Source: Halictus rubicundus
Taxonomy: Eukaryota; Arthropoda; Insecta; Hymenoptera; Halictidae
Assembly (NCBI RefSeq): GCF_050948215.1
Contig: NC_135152.1
Coordinates: 3,196,310-3,260,309 of the forward strand
Direction of reading: 5' to 3'
Length of the DNA: 64,000 bases
Of this stretch, positions 34,467 through 46,989 are shown piece by piece. A model generated the notes under the pieces. It was not told the DNA's origin. It saw only the letters and a program-made list of their open reading frames with translations, and did no database searches. The number at the start of each line of letters is the position of its first letter. Position 1 is the first letter of the stretch. The position numbers and the translations under genes are program-made.

Positions 34467-37400
34467 ATGATAATAGAGAATCCGGATCAATTCAAGGCGT
34501 GGCTGACCGCCGTCTTGGAGCCGCTGTAAGTAGGCCAGCTTGCCCGAGTACAGTTTTAGGTGTATGTGTATGCATTTGATGTTGTAAATGGCCGTACATG
34601 TGCTATGCTTTATACCCCATGCAGATTTATATTTACGTGTGGTAAACTCGTCTGTTTCGAAATGATCATTGATAGATCTCAGCGAACAACGATACCACAC
34701 CAGATTTACACCATGCTCATCGCTAACAACTATGCGAACAACAATATGCCCGTCCACAATATATTTCTCGTGTATTTTGTATCCAAACTTATTTCGTGTA
34801 TTTCTAAGCAGCATATTCTATTTTGCTGCGTTTCTACACGAACCATCGATTTTAAATTTATTTCCACAAATACTACGAAAGCTAAATTTCCTTCATTTCG
34901 TAACTTCCCCACATAAATAACTCAATAACTTATAACATAATAATTCGTTGACAGTAATAGTTAATTAATGTGTTTTCTTTCCTCTTAAATACATGCATAT
35001 CAATCGTATTGGTTTATATGATACAAGACCTGCTCCTACAAATACTTTAATTATTAATGGTTTGTTCAATGAACATTTAATCAGAATAATAAATAAGTTA
35101 CAACTAATCACGTATACCTCACTAACCATATTTTTTATATAGCTACTAATAATTTCATTATTGGCTTATTATGAATTACAATTATACAAATAACTGTAAT
35201 GCTTAATTTGTGACTTATTCATTTAAGTTATCAGGTAACTTAAAAACTTTATAAGAAGTATTATTATTTTATGCCAGAATTAATTGAATGTCAATAATGG
35301 TTACATTCTATTACTCATTAATGATCTATGTGTTACATAAATGTTACCTGTTAGTATATGCTGAATAAGTAGTAAAGTAATATATTGCAAATATGTGTTC
35401 TAAAAAAACTATCATGTTTCAATATTAAAGGCTTTAATATTATTTACTTATGTCCACAGTTGTGATGCCGATCCTGCTGCATTAGCAAAATATGTATATG
35501 CTCTCGTTAAGAAAGATAAAACATTGGAAGAATTGCGAGGTGGAATGGTTGAACAACTTGATGTTTTTTTGCAGCAAGGTATATATGCATCTACGAAGCA
35601 CAAAATAGTTGTATCTGTGTTGGCTAAACTTACCGATTTACATTATACTATCTTCGCAGAAACCAAAAACTTTGTAGAGCTACTATTCAAAACATTGGAA
35701 ACTCAAGAGTATATACTTCCACCTGCAAAAAATGACCCAGATGGCGGTGGGACACCACCCGGTATAAATCCACCACCACCTGCATTAGCAATTGAAAAAA
35801 TAACTGAAAGTACAATTCCTGTTACGTCGATCAATACAAATCCTCCTGCTCCTATCCAAATAAATGGATCTGCGCCTATGCCAATAGGCAAACGTGAAAC
35901 TAGGAAGTCAGATTCTGAAAAAGTTGACAAAGAGAAGGAAAAACGTTCTCGAAGTCGGTAAGTTTCATTAACAAAGACATATTAAATGATGTTATTACAT
36001 GGTTTCAAGGAATATTATTTTTTCTTTGTCAAATTACAGACAACAGGAAGTAATAGTATTGACTTTCTTTTCCATATAACTCCATTTATAAAAAAAAAGC
36101 TTACTATATAAAAGAGACGATTATGGAAAAGCAAGTCTATTGTGTTTGTCTGTAATTTCATTAAAAAAAAATCATTTTCCAAAATGTGACAGTAACAGAA
36201 AAGCTCACAACAAATCCTTAACGTAAAGTTTGTACTCCAGAAGTGGTCGAATGAGATCCAGGACAAGATCACGTTCACGTTCGTGGGAGAGAGATAGGCG
36301 TAGGTCCCGAAGTAGAGAACACATTCGTCGTGATAGAGAACGCGATAGGAGTAGACCGTGGAGGAACGAATCACCACCAAATACAAGACGACATGACAGA
36401 AGGTTTGTAAATTCTTTTAAGTTAATTAATAGAGGTGTCAGAAAAGTATCGGGTCGAGACAAATCGGATTCTCGAGAACCCATCCCATCCCGAATAAAAT
36501 TCTCGATCCATCCCGACCCGACATTTTCGGGTTCTTGCACACCTCTATTAAATAGTGATCTACTGAATGTAATTAACTATCGTCACTTACAATGCCTACT
36601 GCTTGATACAGACGGAGTAGAAGTCGTAGCACGTCACCTATACGACCGAGAATACGAGACGGTCCTGATAATCGTGATCATAGAGCGCGATTTAGGAATA
36701 GGTCCCCAACACCTCTTCGATCTCGATCTCGATCAAGATCGTTAGATCGCAAAAAGATAGATCGTTCCGACAGGATGGATGTAGACAGAACGGACAGGAT
36801 CGAGGGGAGTCCTGGTGGAGGTACTCCGACGCAGGATAGCAATCATGGAGACGTAGACATGCGATTATCTACTACTAGTCAGTCAATTCAAAGCGTCGTC
36901 GCGGTCGCTTCTAACGTACCAAATAGCCAACCAGGATTCCAGACAAAGAGGCGGTGCAGAGATTTTGATGGTTTGTATTTAATTATTCTATAGAGAGTAG
37001 CGGAAAAGATACATTGCTATAAACTCTTTGACTTATATTTGCAGAAAAAGGATACTGCATGAGAGGCGATCTGTGTCCTTATGACCATGGTACAGATCCA
37101 GTTGTATTAGAAGATGTAGCTTTAAGTCGTGTTTTGACTTTTGGTCCACATAGTGCGCAAGCACCAGGAACTGTACCTGTAACAGCAGTACCAGAACCAC
37201 CTCAAGGACCTAATGGAAATGCTCCACCGCAACACCTCCCTCTTGCTAGTTTACCTCCACCTCATTTAAGGAATCAACATCACTCCAATATGGGTAAGAG
37301 TTCCTTAAAAAACAGTGGGGTGTGAGAACTTAAAAATGTTTGGTCGGGACGAGACGACATTGGTGTTACGACGACAATACGCTACGATTTCTTTCTGAAT

Positions 37401-39602
37401 AATTATTACTCTCCCTATATTACATAGTGTTGCATATGATGGTTAATTTCTAAAACTTTTTACAGATGCATTTGCTGAATATAATCCAGATGCACCAAGC
37501 ATGGAGCCTCGAATGCCATGGGGTAGGCATCCCCAACCTGGACCTGGTATTTATGGGAGGGGACAAAGAGAACTAATTAGCGTGCCAGTAATTCCACATA
37601 CAAACTCATCTGAAATCACGCATACTCAAACGAACCCTTTAAAGCGCAAACAAGCATTCGATTTCAATCGTCTTGGACCAAAACAACGAGTGGTGCATAA
37701 TCCAGCCAACTGTTCTCTAGAATTGAAGAAGGTTCCCCGTATTCTGAACAATATAACTCAATTGAATAATCATTTCTCGAAATTCGGTAAAATTGTAAAT
37801 ATCCAAGTTAACTTCGGCGGAGATCCTGAGGGAGCGTTGGTTACCTTCCAACTGCCTGCTGAAGCAAAAGCTGCGTACAGGAGTACCGAGGCTGTTTTGA
37901 ATAATAGATTTATCAAAGTGTTTTGGCATAACAATGTTAACAATAACACAGCTGGTGGAGCCATTGAGAATGTACCGCCAGGTAAGATAACACAAGACAA
38001 CCAAGCATATAACGTTAGATCCACATACTTCATGCTTTTCTTCTAAAGAAGTCATTATGCCTGCATCATTATTTCATCTAACACTTCTTTTTATTTAGGA
38101 TGCCGTCCTTCTGTAAAAGAACGATTGGGCGCTGCTGTAACTACACCAGCGAAAACCGAAGAGAATGAATATATTCCCACTCGTCGTTCAACCGAAGAGC
38201 AGCAAGTCACGCAAAGTTTGGTCCCGACATCACCAAAAACTACCACCGCTCCCACTAGGGAAGAAAAGGTTCTCGCAATAAAGAAAACACAAGAAATTTT
38301 AGCCGCTAAGGAAACCTTAAAAAAGAAACAGGAAGAGAAGCGTAAAGAGGCGTTAAAATTAACCGCCGATTTACGTAAAAGGAAACAGGAATTGTTAGAC
38401 AAGCATTTGATAGAGATACGAGCTTTGATTGATAAAGCGGAAAAGAATCCAGAACAAAAGGATGCAATTATGGCAACGATAAAAAACATGCAACAATCGA
38501 TTGACAATTTACGCAAAGATCTAGCGGCTAACGGTCAGATTGGTGGGAATAAGACACAAGTCAAATCTAGAGAACAAACTCAGAAAGAAATTTTGGATGC
38601 CGAATTAGACTTAATGACTGCACAACAAGAAGGGCAAGATGCCGGAGAGTTGCAAAAAAGACTAAACGAGCTGCGAGCTCAAGCTGCTGCGTTGGGTTTG
38701 AATGCAGGTCCAACCGTTGGTAGAGGTACACGATCAAGTAGAGTTATACGAGGTGCCCACGCGTTATCATATAGGGGTCGTGGAAGAGGGAGTTTTACTC
38801 ACGTTTCAGTAGATCATAGACCGACAAGTCTTCTAGTCTCTGGTTACGAAACCGAAGAAAAGGCTGAAGTTTTAACGCATTTTCAAGTAAGAATTTATTT
38901 ACGTTTATTACACGCTTGGAGAACGAATACTTTTTAATATGTAGAATCATTTCAAATTATGCTCGTGCACACCAGATGTTATTAGTAATTAATTATTACA
39001 TCATTTGCGTTTGTTTCAGCAATTTGGAGAAATAGTGAATCAAATAGTAGACGATGCAACGCCTTCAATTGTGATCAATTTCAAGTCAAGAAAAGAAGCC
39101 GAGGTAGCTTTAGTAAAGGGACGCACATTTCAGGATAGATTACTTTCTATTACTTGGGTCTCTGGACAGCACTTGCATCGTGGCGGCGGTGGTAGCAATA
39201 CAAACTCATCTGTACAACTTTCTTCGCGTTCTGAACAAGCGCCACCTACTACTGACGAAGAAATTGATTTAGAAGTAAGTTTTGAAAAGTTTGTCAGACA
39301 GAGAAACACTGTCGGCATATCACCTGATACAATATTCTCTTTTTACTTTATAGTTCGATAGCATTTCTGAAATAATTAGTTGAAACAAAGGTATCTAGAA
39401 TGCAGTTGTGTATTATAATAATTTGTGCATTTATAAGATTCAAATCTCAAGTTCTTCGCTTGTCCTTAATCGTTCTAGGTAACACTAACGATGCTTATAA
39501 ATAATAAATGTTCACTTGTGATAGGGTAACGAAACATTACTTCTCGAGGAAAACGAGGAAGAGGAGGATGAAGATGGCGAATCGCGTAGTTGGCGGCGAT
39601 AG
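34467..39602 (+). CDS. swm: RBM26/RBM27 (Drosophila swm) family RNA-binding protein
   Basis: This is a nuclear RNA-binding protein of the RBM26/27 family, linked to nuclear RNA surveillance and export. Exons: 34467-34525, 35460-35957, 36241-36402, 36612-36970, 37045-37293, 37466-37981, 38099-38886, 39020-39274, 39525-39602. They sum to 2964 nt (987 aa) with matching phases. Domains: an N-terminal PWI-like segment (about 1-75, CDADPAALAKYVYALVKKDK), an Arg/Ser-rich region (about 185-300), a C3H1 zinc finger split by intron 4 (C-x8-C-x5-C-x3-H, about 355-375), RRM1 (about 523-596), a Lys/Glu coiled coil (about 665-760) and RRM2 (about 850-920, split by intron 7). The C-terminus is acidic and ends ...ESRSWRR. 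The first ATG lies in exon 1. The gene is divergent from eIF5B and convergent with the SLC10A7-like gene. Confidence 0.95.
36427..36550. mobile_element. hAT-like MITE in swm intron 3
   Basis: It has perfect 12-bp inverted ends (taatagaggtgt...acacctctatta) and imperfect inverted arms around repeated CGGGTCG/CCCGACC motifs. A related single arm (taggggtgtgcgagaactcg) is at 23712. Confidence 0.65.
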
Positions 39603-41188
39603 CAGCGTCAGCGTTATTCGTGACAAAAACTTGATACCAGCTACAATGACTGTGTGATGATATGGGAAAATCAATACATGATGCTCAGCGCCTGCGCCAC
39701 TGCTGCACCATCGTTTGATTCGTTAAATGCCATGATTTTCACGAAAGAGTCAGGTTACAAGCTCATACACGTTATCATGAGTGTTACACTATTTGTTAAT
39801 ATTATTAAATATATGCGTGTGCGCATTATAGCGGTATAAAAAAAAGAAAGTATATACCGTGCCGAATTGCGCGTCACAAAATAGAAAAACTGATATGCAA
39901 GTTTCCAACAACAACAAAACAAAAAATTAACCAAATTTATCCCATTATTTGTAGAATAAAATCGCTATGTTTTGTATGGGAAACATCTTATTCTGAATTC
40001 AAAGTCCTCTTTCTTTCATAGTAGAGCTATGACAAATTGTCTCTTGTTATTTCTTTCAAAGATATAAATCTATGATAAACAGTAGCCAGACTTTTAGAGA
40101 TAAGTAGAATACTTATAATTTTCAGAAATTTTACAATCGAAAGTGAGGAAACTATATTTATAACTTGTAAGATACAAATACAATTTATTATAATAATTAC
40201 TACATAAGATAATAGCGTACAACGCTTCGAAGTAGTGTAATTTTTTTTGTTTTCTTTCTCTTTTTTTCTACTTTCAATTGATGTACTATTTAAAGATTGT
40301 TCCTGTAATGATGTACAGTGTAATGTATAATTGTCATTATTTCTTTTTATCAAATGTCAATGAACACTAAGTTGATTAGAATTGAAAAAAAACAAAGCTT
40401 ATTCGTGCATAATTTTACGCTAGTTGTTTTAATATACACTGAGCAAAATAATATACATATAATTGTTATATGAAAACTCTTAAGATTAGTATCCAAGGTA
40501 AGTATTAAATTTTGCAATAACCGCGGCACGAATACATTTTACGTGAATCGTAGACGAAACAAAATCACAGACTATGTTTTAATGCCTTCGGCATTTCGTT
40601 ATACATATGAATAAACTTATTTGATACATTTTGAAAATAATTTGGAATAAAAACCTACCCAATATGCTCTTAAGTGTTCCACTTTTCAAAGACTAAAATT
40701 TTAATTTGTTTTAGTAAAAATTCTTGTCTTGCCTCCTTCAATTTCAAATTTGGGTACTAGCTTCTAAAACAACTGTGCTGTGTAATAAATAAAGTTACGA
40801 GGATACCGTTTTTTAAAATATCGGATGCTGTAAAACTGTATTTTGAATGAAGTTCAAAAGATTTATTTGTTATATTAAACAGAAAATATTTAATACAATT
40901 CCTGTAAATTTTTGGTCAATACTAAGCAATTTTCTGTCTGTTGTTTCCATGGTCTACTAACAAATGGTGAGACACTTTAAAGTGTCCTCAATTTGAAATT
41001 GCTATAAAAAATAACATTAGTTTTTAATATTCATTCTAGTAGTAACGTAATTACACACCAACTAAAAAATTATTTGAAACCTTGGAAACTGAATACAAAG
41101 ATGTGCATTTTGTTATAACAGAAAATAACTACAAGAAATTAACATGAGGTTATTTTTATATTACCCACATAACATACATACCTACATA
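39603..41188. other. Convergent 3' regions of swm and the SLC10A7-like gene
   Basis: Candidate plus-strand polyadenylation signals AATAAA occur at about 40610, 40647 and 40786. A minus-strand signal (TTTATT on the plus strand) is near 40861. No other gene is seen. Confidence 0.55.
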
Positions 41189-43329
41189 TTATGGGGACAA
41201 CCAACTAGCTAACAAACTACCTAATAATAATTGTGCATTTGGTAGGATAGCCAATGGTAAGTTTACTGCTGGACCATGTGCCGAACCATGGTAAGCACCA
41301 CGTAAGACCCAGCTGCCAAGTCCAACCGACTTGTGAGTACTCGTAAAAAGTGCAGCTAGCAAGATGTCCCGAGGTAACCATCGAGAGCACAATATCCAAC
41401 ACAAGCAGCTAACAAGTAGTTGACTCACGCAAGCTTGAACATAAAAAATACCGATCCTATAATAGACTGAGGGATACATGCATGTATGTACATAGTACAC
41501 TACTGTTAGGTGCTTAGACTTAGACACATACACTCAAAGGAGTACTCTTTTTTGCAATTTCTTCATTACAGAATTCAAAATTTTGTACTTCTAGAATTGT
41601 AATCGTAAATTCCTAAAATTTATGTATTTACAGTGATTTTAAATTTAAATAGCGTACTCTGCGAGTACAGTACTGAAAACTTTAAACGCGTTGCTTTCAA
41701 ACTTCTGTTTTCGAAATTGGCTACCATGATATCTCGAGATCTATATACCTAACCGTTATCCGATCGATTTCAAACTTGATGCAAACACTTTTGGTACACC
41801 TGCCACTATAGTTGGTACCACAATTAAGTCAAAACAATTGTTGTTCCAATTTTATAATGTGCACAAAATTATAAAAAAACTATATTCACTTTTTGAAATG
41901 TTTCAATTCTTTTACTTTTGTACTATTTTCATTGTGGTGCATATTGTAACTATATTTGTACTAAACAAGAAATTAAATTCATTTGTTATATTAGATATAT
42001 GGATATCTTTGTTGACGTATATACTTGATTGTTAACGAGTGATTAATAATTTTAACTTTCCCTTTGTTGAAAAATTTGTGGACATTGTTGACATCTAAAT
42101 AAAATAGTATAAAAATATCCAAGAATAAAAATTTTTTAGTTTTATAGGAGAAAAGCTCTAAAATCAACCTAAAATGTCACTCTAGATTGAAATACCCTTT
42201 GAAGAATATTTCATCAAATGTTAACCGAATAAAAACATGTGACAGAATTGTACAGCACTGTTCACAACATTTTACATTGAATAATTGTCTGTTTACATAG
42301 ATAGACATGTTAGGAAAGGTAACAATAACAAACTTACCGATTAATATGCATAATAACACATCAATGGCTTGTAGAGATGATGCATCCACTGAAACAGCAT
42401 CACAGAACCAATGGTATGCTGTAGCCAATAACAATCCTTGAGAAAACCATGGCGATTTAAGTTTGAAACAGAAATCATATTTCAAAATATATACTTGGAT
42501 TGCAATACCAATAGCTAATGGTACAATTGTACTATAAATAGTTTCTTTAATATTTACACCAACGAGAGGAGGCGTAGAAGCTCCTAACTGTAACAGAAAT
42601 AACATTTTTCATTAAATTAATCAGTGCTAACTGAAATTTTCAATTTGATTATAAAATGTCTAATATAGTTTACCACAAAGTACAATAGTACAGGAGAGAT
42701 AAATAATCCACCAAAATGAGAAACTAAAGTTATTACAATGCTTGTTGATAAGTCTGCTTGTGCTAATCGGCATAAAACAAGGCTTGTATTAAATGGAGGC
42801 GGCATACAGTAAAGTACCTAAAATATAAAAACTCATCACAATCTATGTGTTTGGAATTACATTCAATGTAACATCGCTAAGACAATATTTTTGTTTCTTT
42901 ACTTCCATTCCCTTTAATAGCCAAACATTGACATTTGCGTAAGTTAACATGCACACTCCCAATCTCATCAAAAAGGGCATTAAAACGTATATGAAGATCA
43001 TGGTAAATATTAAAAGAGGAGCATTGCTTAATGTTAAGTACAGTGATTTGGGATCACATATCAACCCTGCTTCTAGGTATGTTAAAGGCACAGCAAAATA
43101 TCGAATTATGATATTCCCGTTAAAAACACCTGTAATACACATCATTACAAAGCTGTATTATATATAGAAATACAGGTATTTGATTGCAAGTACCATTTGT
43201 TTTACCCAAGTGTGGTCTAATAGACGCAAGTATCATACATAAAAGCATGGATAAAAAATACCCATATCGATATAAAAGTTCATTTTGCCTTTTTTTTTGT
43301 TGGCCTTCTTGTGGAAGTTTTAAATACAT
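41189..43329 (-). CDS. SLC10A7: SLC10A7-like (bile acid:Na+ symporter family) membrane protein
   Basis: This is a polytopic membrane protein of the SLC10/P7 branch. Human SLC10A7 affects calcium handling and glycosylation and is not a proven bile-acid carrier. Exons in gene order: 43206-43329, 42903-43129, 42674-42817, 42338-42587, 41189-41433. The sum is 990 nt (329 aa), close to the about 340 aa of the human protein. Diagnostic segments are WLLKGME..YCMPPPFNTS, the long loop ending HWFCDAVSV, and FTSTHKSVGLGSWVLR followed by LPNAQLLLGSLLASW. About nine to ten hydrophobic segments can be read. The final exon's acceptor (TTCAAG|CT) was chosen because it is the one that keeps phase with exon 4 (ATT AATC|G). 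The start is the first ATG, preceded on the minus strand by AT-rich DNA. The stop is TAA at 41189-41191. Confidence 0.9.
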
Positions 43330-46300
43330 TATTGCTTAATTTAGGACATACCTGCAATATATAAAGAACATTTAGTATCATCATCATAATGCTATTAATA
43401 TTTAACTAACAAGGTAGGTATAGAAATGAAATATGATTTCTATAATGAATAATGTTAATATGGATAAAAAAGATTCGAACCATTTGCATAAAAATTATAT
43501 TGTTAGGCCTATGAACAAGTTCAGCCAAACGCAGCATTTTTTTTCTCGATCTTCTTTAAGAATATTTCATGCAGTCTCGGTGCAGGCTTGGATGACATAC
43601 TATGTTTCTACATAATCCTATTATAACATGCTTAAAATCGTATGTATGATTAAATGAAGCAGACATATCTTATTATAATAAGATATATCTTGGATATATC
43701 TATGTAACTCTTATGATAACTATTATAGTATATATAGTATCTAAAATCATTCTCTTACAAATAAATCGTTAATAAAATATTTACCACTACAATATTACCG
43801 AAAATACTTTATTTAATAGTCCTAGTAGAGAATTTAGTACAAATTACAAAATAGATGCACTTAAGTAAAAGCATTATTTATAAAACTTATAATGCACGAA
43901 AACGTGAAAGAACAGCATGTGTTGAAATATAATTGTGATCTATTCACAAACGAAATCGAGATTCATGTCGCATTTCTCTCGTAATTCTATGAAATTGCAA
44001 AAGAAACGGTAAAAATAAAAGTGCTTTGTGCCAGTTGAAGTTTATTTATAATTGATAAAATATAAATGTTACATGTATTTACACGTTGTTTTGCACTGAC
44101 AGATGTTTAAATACAAAAAGTTTACGAAACACAAGAGAAATGTTATTTTAATTGTTACGAGAAATAAATGTAAAATGTTCATATGTTTTACTACTCATTA
44201 ATATTTTTCGAAAATACACAAAATTATGCACAACAGTTAATTTTCTGTTTGTTGCCGTATTTTATTTGACTGTTTAGGTACAAGCAATGCGTAGGTTGTC
44301 ACTGCATCACATCAGATGGGTATACAAGGAAGCACTATTGTACTATCAATTTTCGTTTTATCACGCATGCGTGATTAAAATCAACATTTCTCTTCTCAGA
44401 AGATTCAAAAGAACTGTATATAATACTACTTAGCTATTTTTTTACGATTTTTAAAGTAAAACAAAGTATTAAATACAAAATTTTAATAATTTAAGTATCA
44501 TACTTAATAAAAGTGCTTATTCTAATACATACTTTAGTATGAATAAATAGTAAGCCGATATTATTTTATACTTAATTTATAAATAAATATCACTAAACAT
44601 AAACAATATACTTAGATTCTAAAATTCAAATATAGTACTCTTGAACGATTCACTCTCTTTTTATCACATTAATACCAACTCACATGTGTAACATTTTTAA
44701 ATCATACTGTTATTAACACTAAAAGATGAATGAATTTATTGCTCAAGTTAACGTACTATTCTCCTAAGAATACTGGAAATGAAGAATTTTAAAAGGTGGG
44801 TGTTAATTATCATTTATTATAATAATATTAATAATGTAATAATAATATTAATAATAATAATAAGATTAATGAAACAACAGTTCACAGTGTATGTAAATGT
44901 GGTACATTACCACATATTTTACTGCCATAAGTCGGGGTCCACCCTTTCTGGCATACACACACACACACACACAGACACACAAATAGAAGCTTAACAAAAA
45001 GACTCGTTTCTTAAAAAAACTTCTTTAACTTTTATACATAGCGCGGTATATCACTAAATACAATAACATTGGTTTGTAAACGAGGTTACACATAAATTAC
45101 GAGACTCAGGGAATTAACATCATGATCGCATTACCTCTAACATTTTGATAATGTTACAGGAAAATTTTCAATGGAACTAATTCGAGAAACGACAAATTCG
45201 CATGACAAATAAACATGTAGTTTGTAACACAAACTACAACAAAATATTACGATACTAAAAGTATGCTGTTCAAATCTTCTTTTTAATTGTTCACTTTGTA
45301 AACAGTAATGCGATGCATTACACGTGCTATATTCTTTTCTCCTTTGTTTTTTTAAATATAAATATCAAAATGCTTCAGTAATGCAAATATAAAATGATCA
45401 CATATTAGCATGTTCAGTGACACGAGAATGTTAAATTAAGGTACGAAGACTTTGATTCCTTTTTATTAGCTATAAAGCAAGTGATTTTACATGTGAGACA
45501 TTTACCTAATGGCACACTAAGGAACAAGGATATTAAAAAAAAATGCGATTATATGATACAATCCATTTTTTTTTAGAATTTTATGTTAGTAAATAAAATA
45601 AAGAACAGCTAATTGTAGTAGTACCATCTACACTAGAAACGCGTATTACTATACATCAGTACTTATTTAATATATATATATATTAAAAACACGAGAGAAA
45701 ATTGTATAATACGAATTCCAAAGCATGCCAAAGACAATATAGGACTATAAAAAAATATTATAAAAATAATTTAAACTTAAAACATTTTACGTTTAAAGGG
45801 TCACTCTTTAGTCAGTTAAGATTTTAAGTGTAGTTAGTTTTTGTTATGAAGCACACACAGAGTGAAATTGTATTCTCAGGGCTAGGAAGTATGCTCAGAT
45901 GAAGTTCAGAGATGTTGACTATCAATATTAGTAAATAAAGAAGCGAGTATTTGTCTATGTGATTAAAAATTTATATCGTAGAAGCAGGCAGTGTATAATA
46001 TCAATTTTAAATTGTTGTATTCAAACTTGTGCGATTTTGAAACTTATACAATTCATGCTGCAAAAATGTATAAAAGCTGATTGATACATTTAAAAGATCG
46101 GTTTTTTATCTAGCCATGGAGGACCTGATTATAAACAAAAAGAAAGAAGCTAATGAACTAAACATTTTGACAAGAACTTAATAATAACGAAAGATGGATA
46201 ATACAGACATACCAGAGAATTAACGAATTACTAATTAGACAGATATACAACACTGAACTATTACTATATGTAAATATCTATATATAAAAATACAATGTAC

Positions 46301-46989
46301 TTGTAGCAAATAATTTGTTGCAGTCTACTAGTTAGTATTTCCAATTATTCACTACAGTAATTTTCAAACAAGAATGAAAAGAACAAATATCACACAATGA
46401 TATGTCAATACATTAACTAATAACTGATACGAAAAGTGTCTACACTTTCTTTTTTTAACATTTCTCATTTCATAATACTGCTGACCAGACGACAAAAAAG
46501 AACTACTGTAAAATGAATGCATATATAGAAATCGTGCAAAGTAAGGAAGTAAAAATTGTAACAAGAACATTGAAGGCACATAGTGAACTATGCAGGTAAA
46601 ATTAGTCTTGCTTTGTGTAAAAAATAGATTTTTTACACGTTTTAATACCTACTTCTTGTCTGACATAAAAAATATCGAACACAATATACTTACTGTTACC
46701 AAGTAATAGTATTAAATTACTGTATTACCCATCCATAAATTATTAGCAGTAGATGCAATACCTTCATCGTGGCAAGAAAATTTACCCATGACTATTACGC
46801 AATTTCACTCTGTATATTTCGTTTCCATATTATCAAATATCGATCAATATTTTCACGTACATACTAAAGTTAATTCATATCACAATATCAAGGCACTTAA
46901 AAAAATCATATATTCCTTAAGCACCTTTACTCCCCCTCCCCCCTCCCCGTTTCCCTCGTTTAGTCCAGCAAAAATATAACACATAATAT
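43330..46989. other. AT-rich gap between the SLC10A7-like gene and Wee1
   Basis: About 3.7 kb without a recognisable protein. It should contain the SLC10A7-like promoter (right of 43329) and the Wee1 3' UTR (left of 46990). Simple repeats: ATA/ATT-rich at about 44812-44865 and (CA)n at 44955-44982. A non-coding RNA cannot be excluded. Confidence 0.5.
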
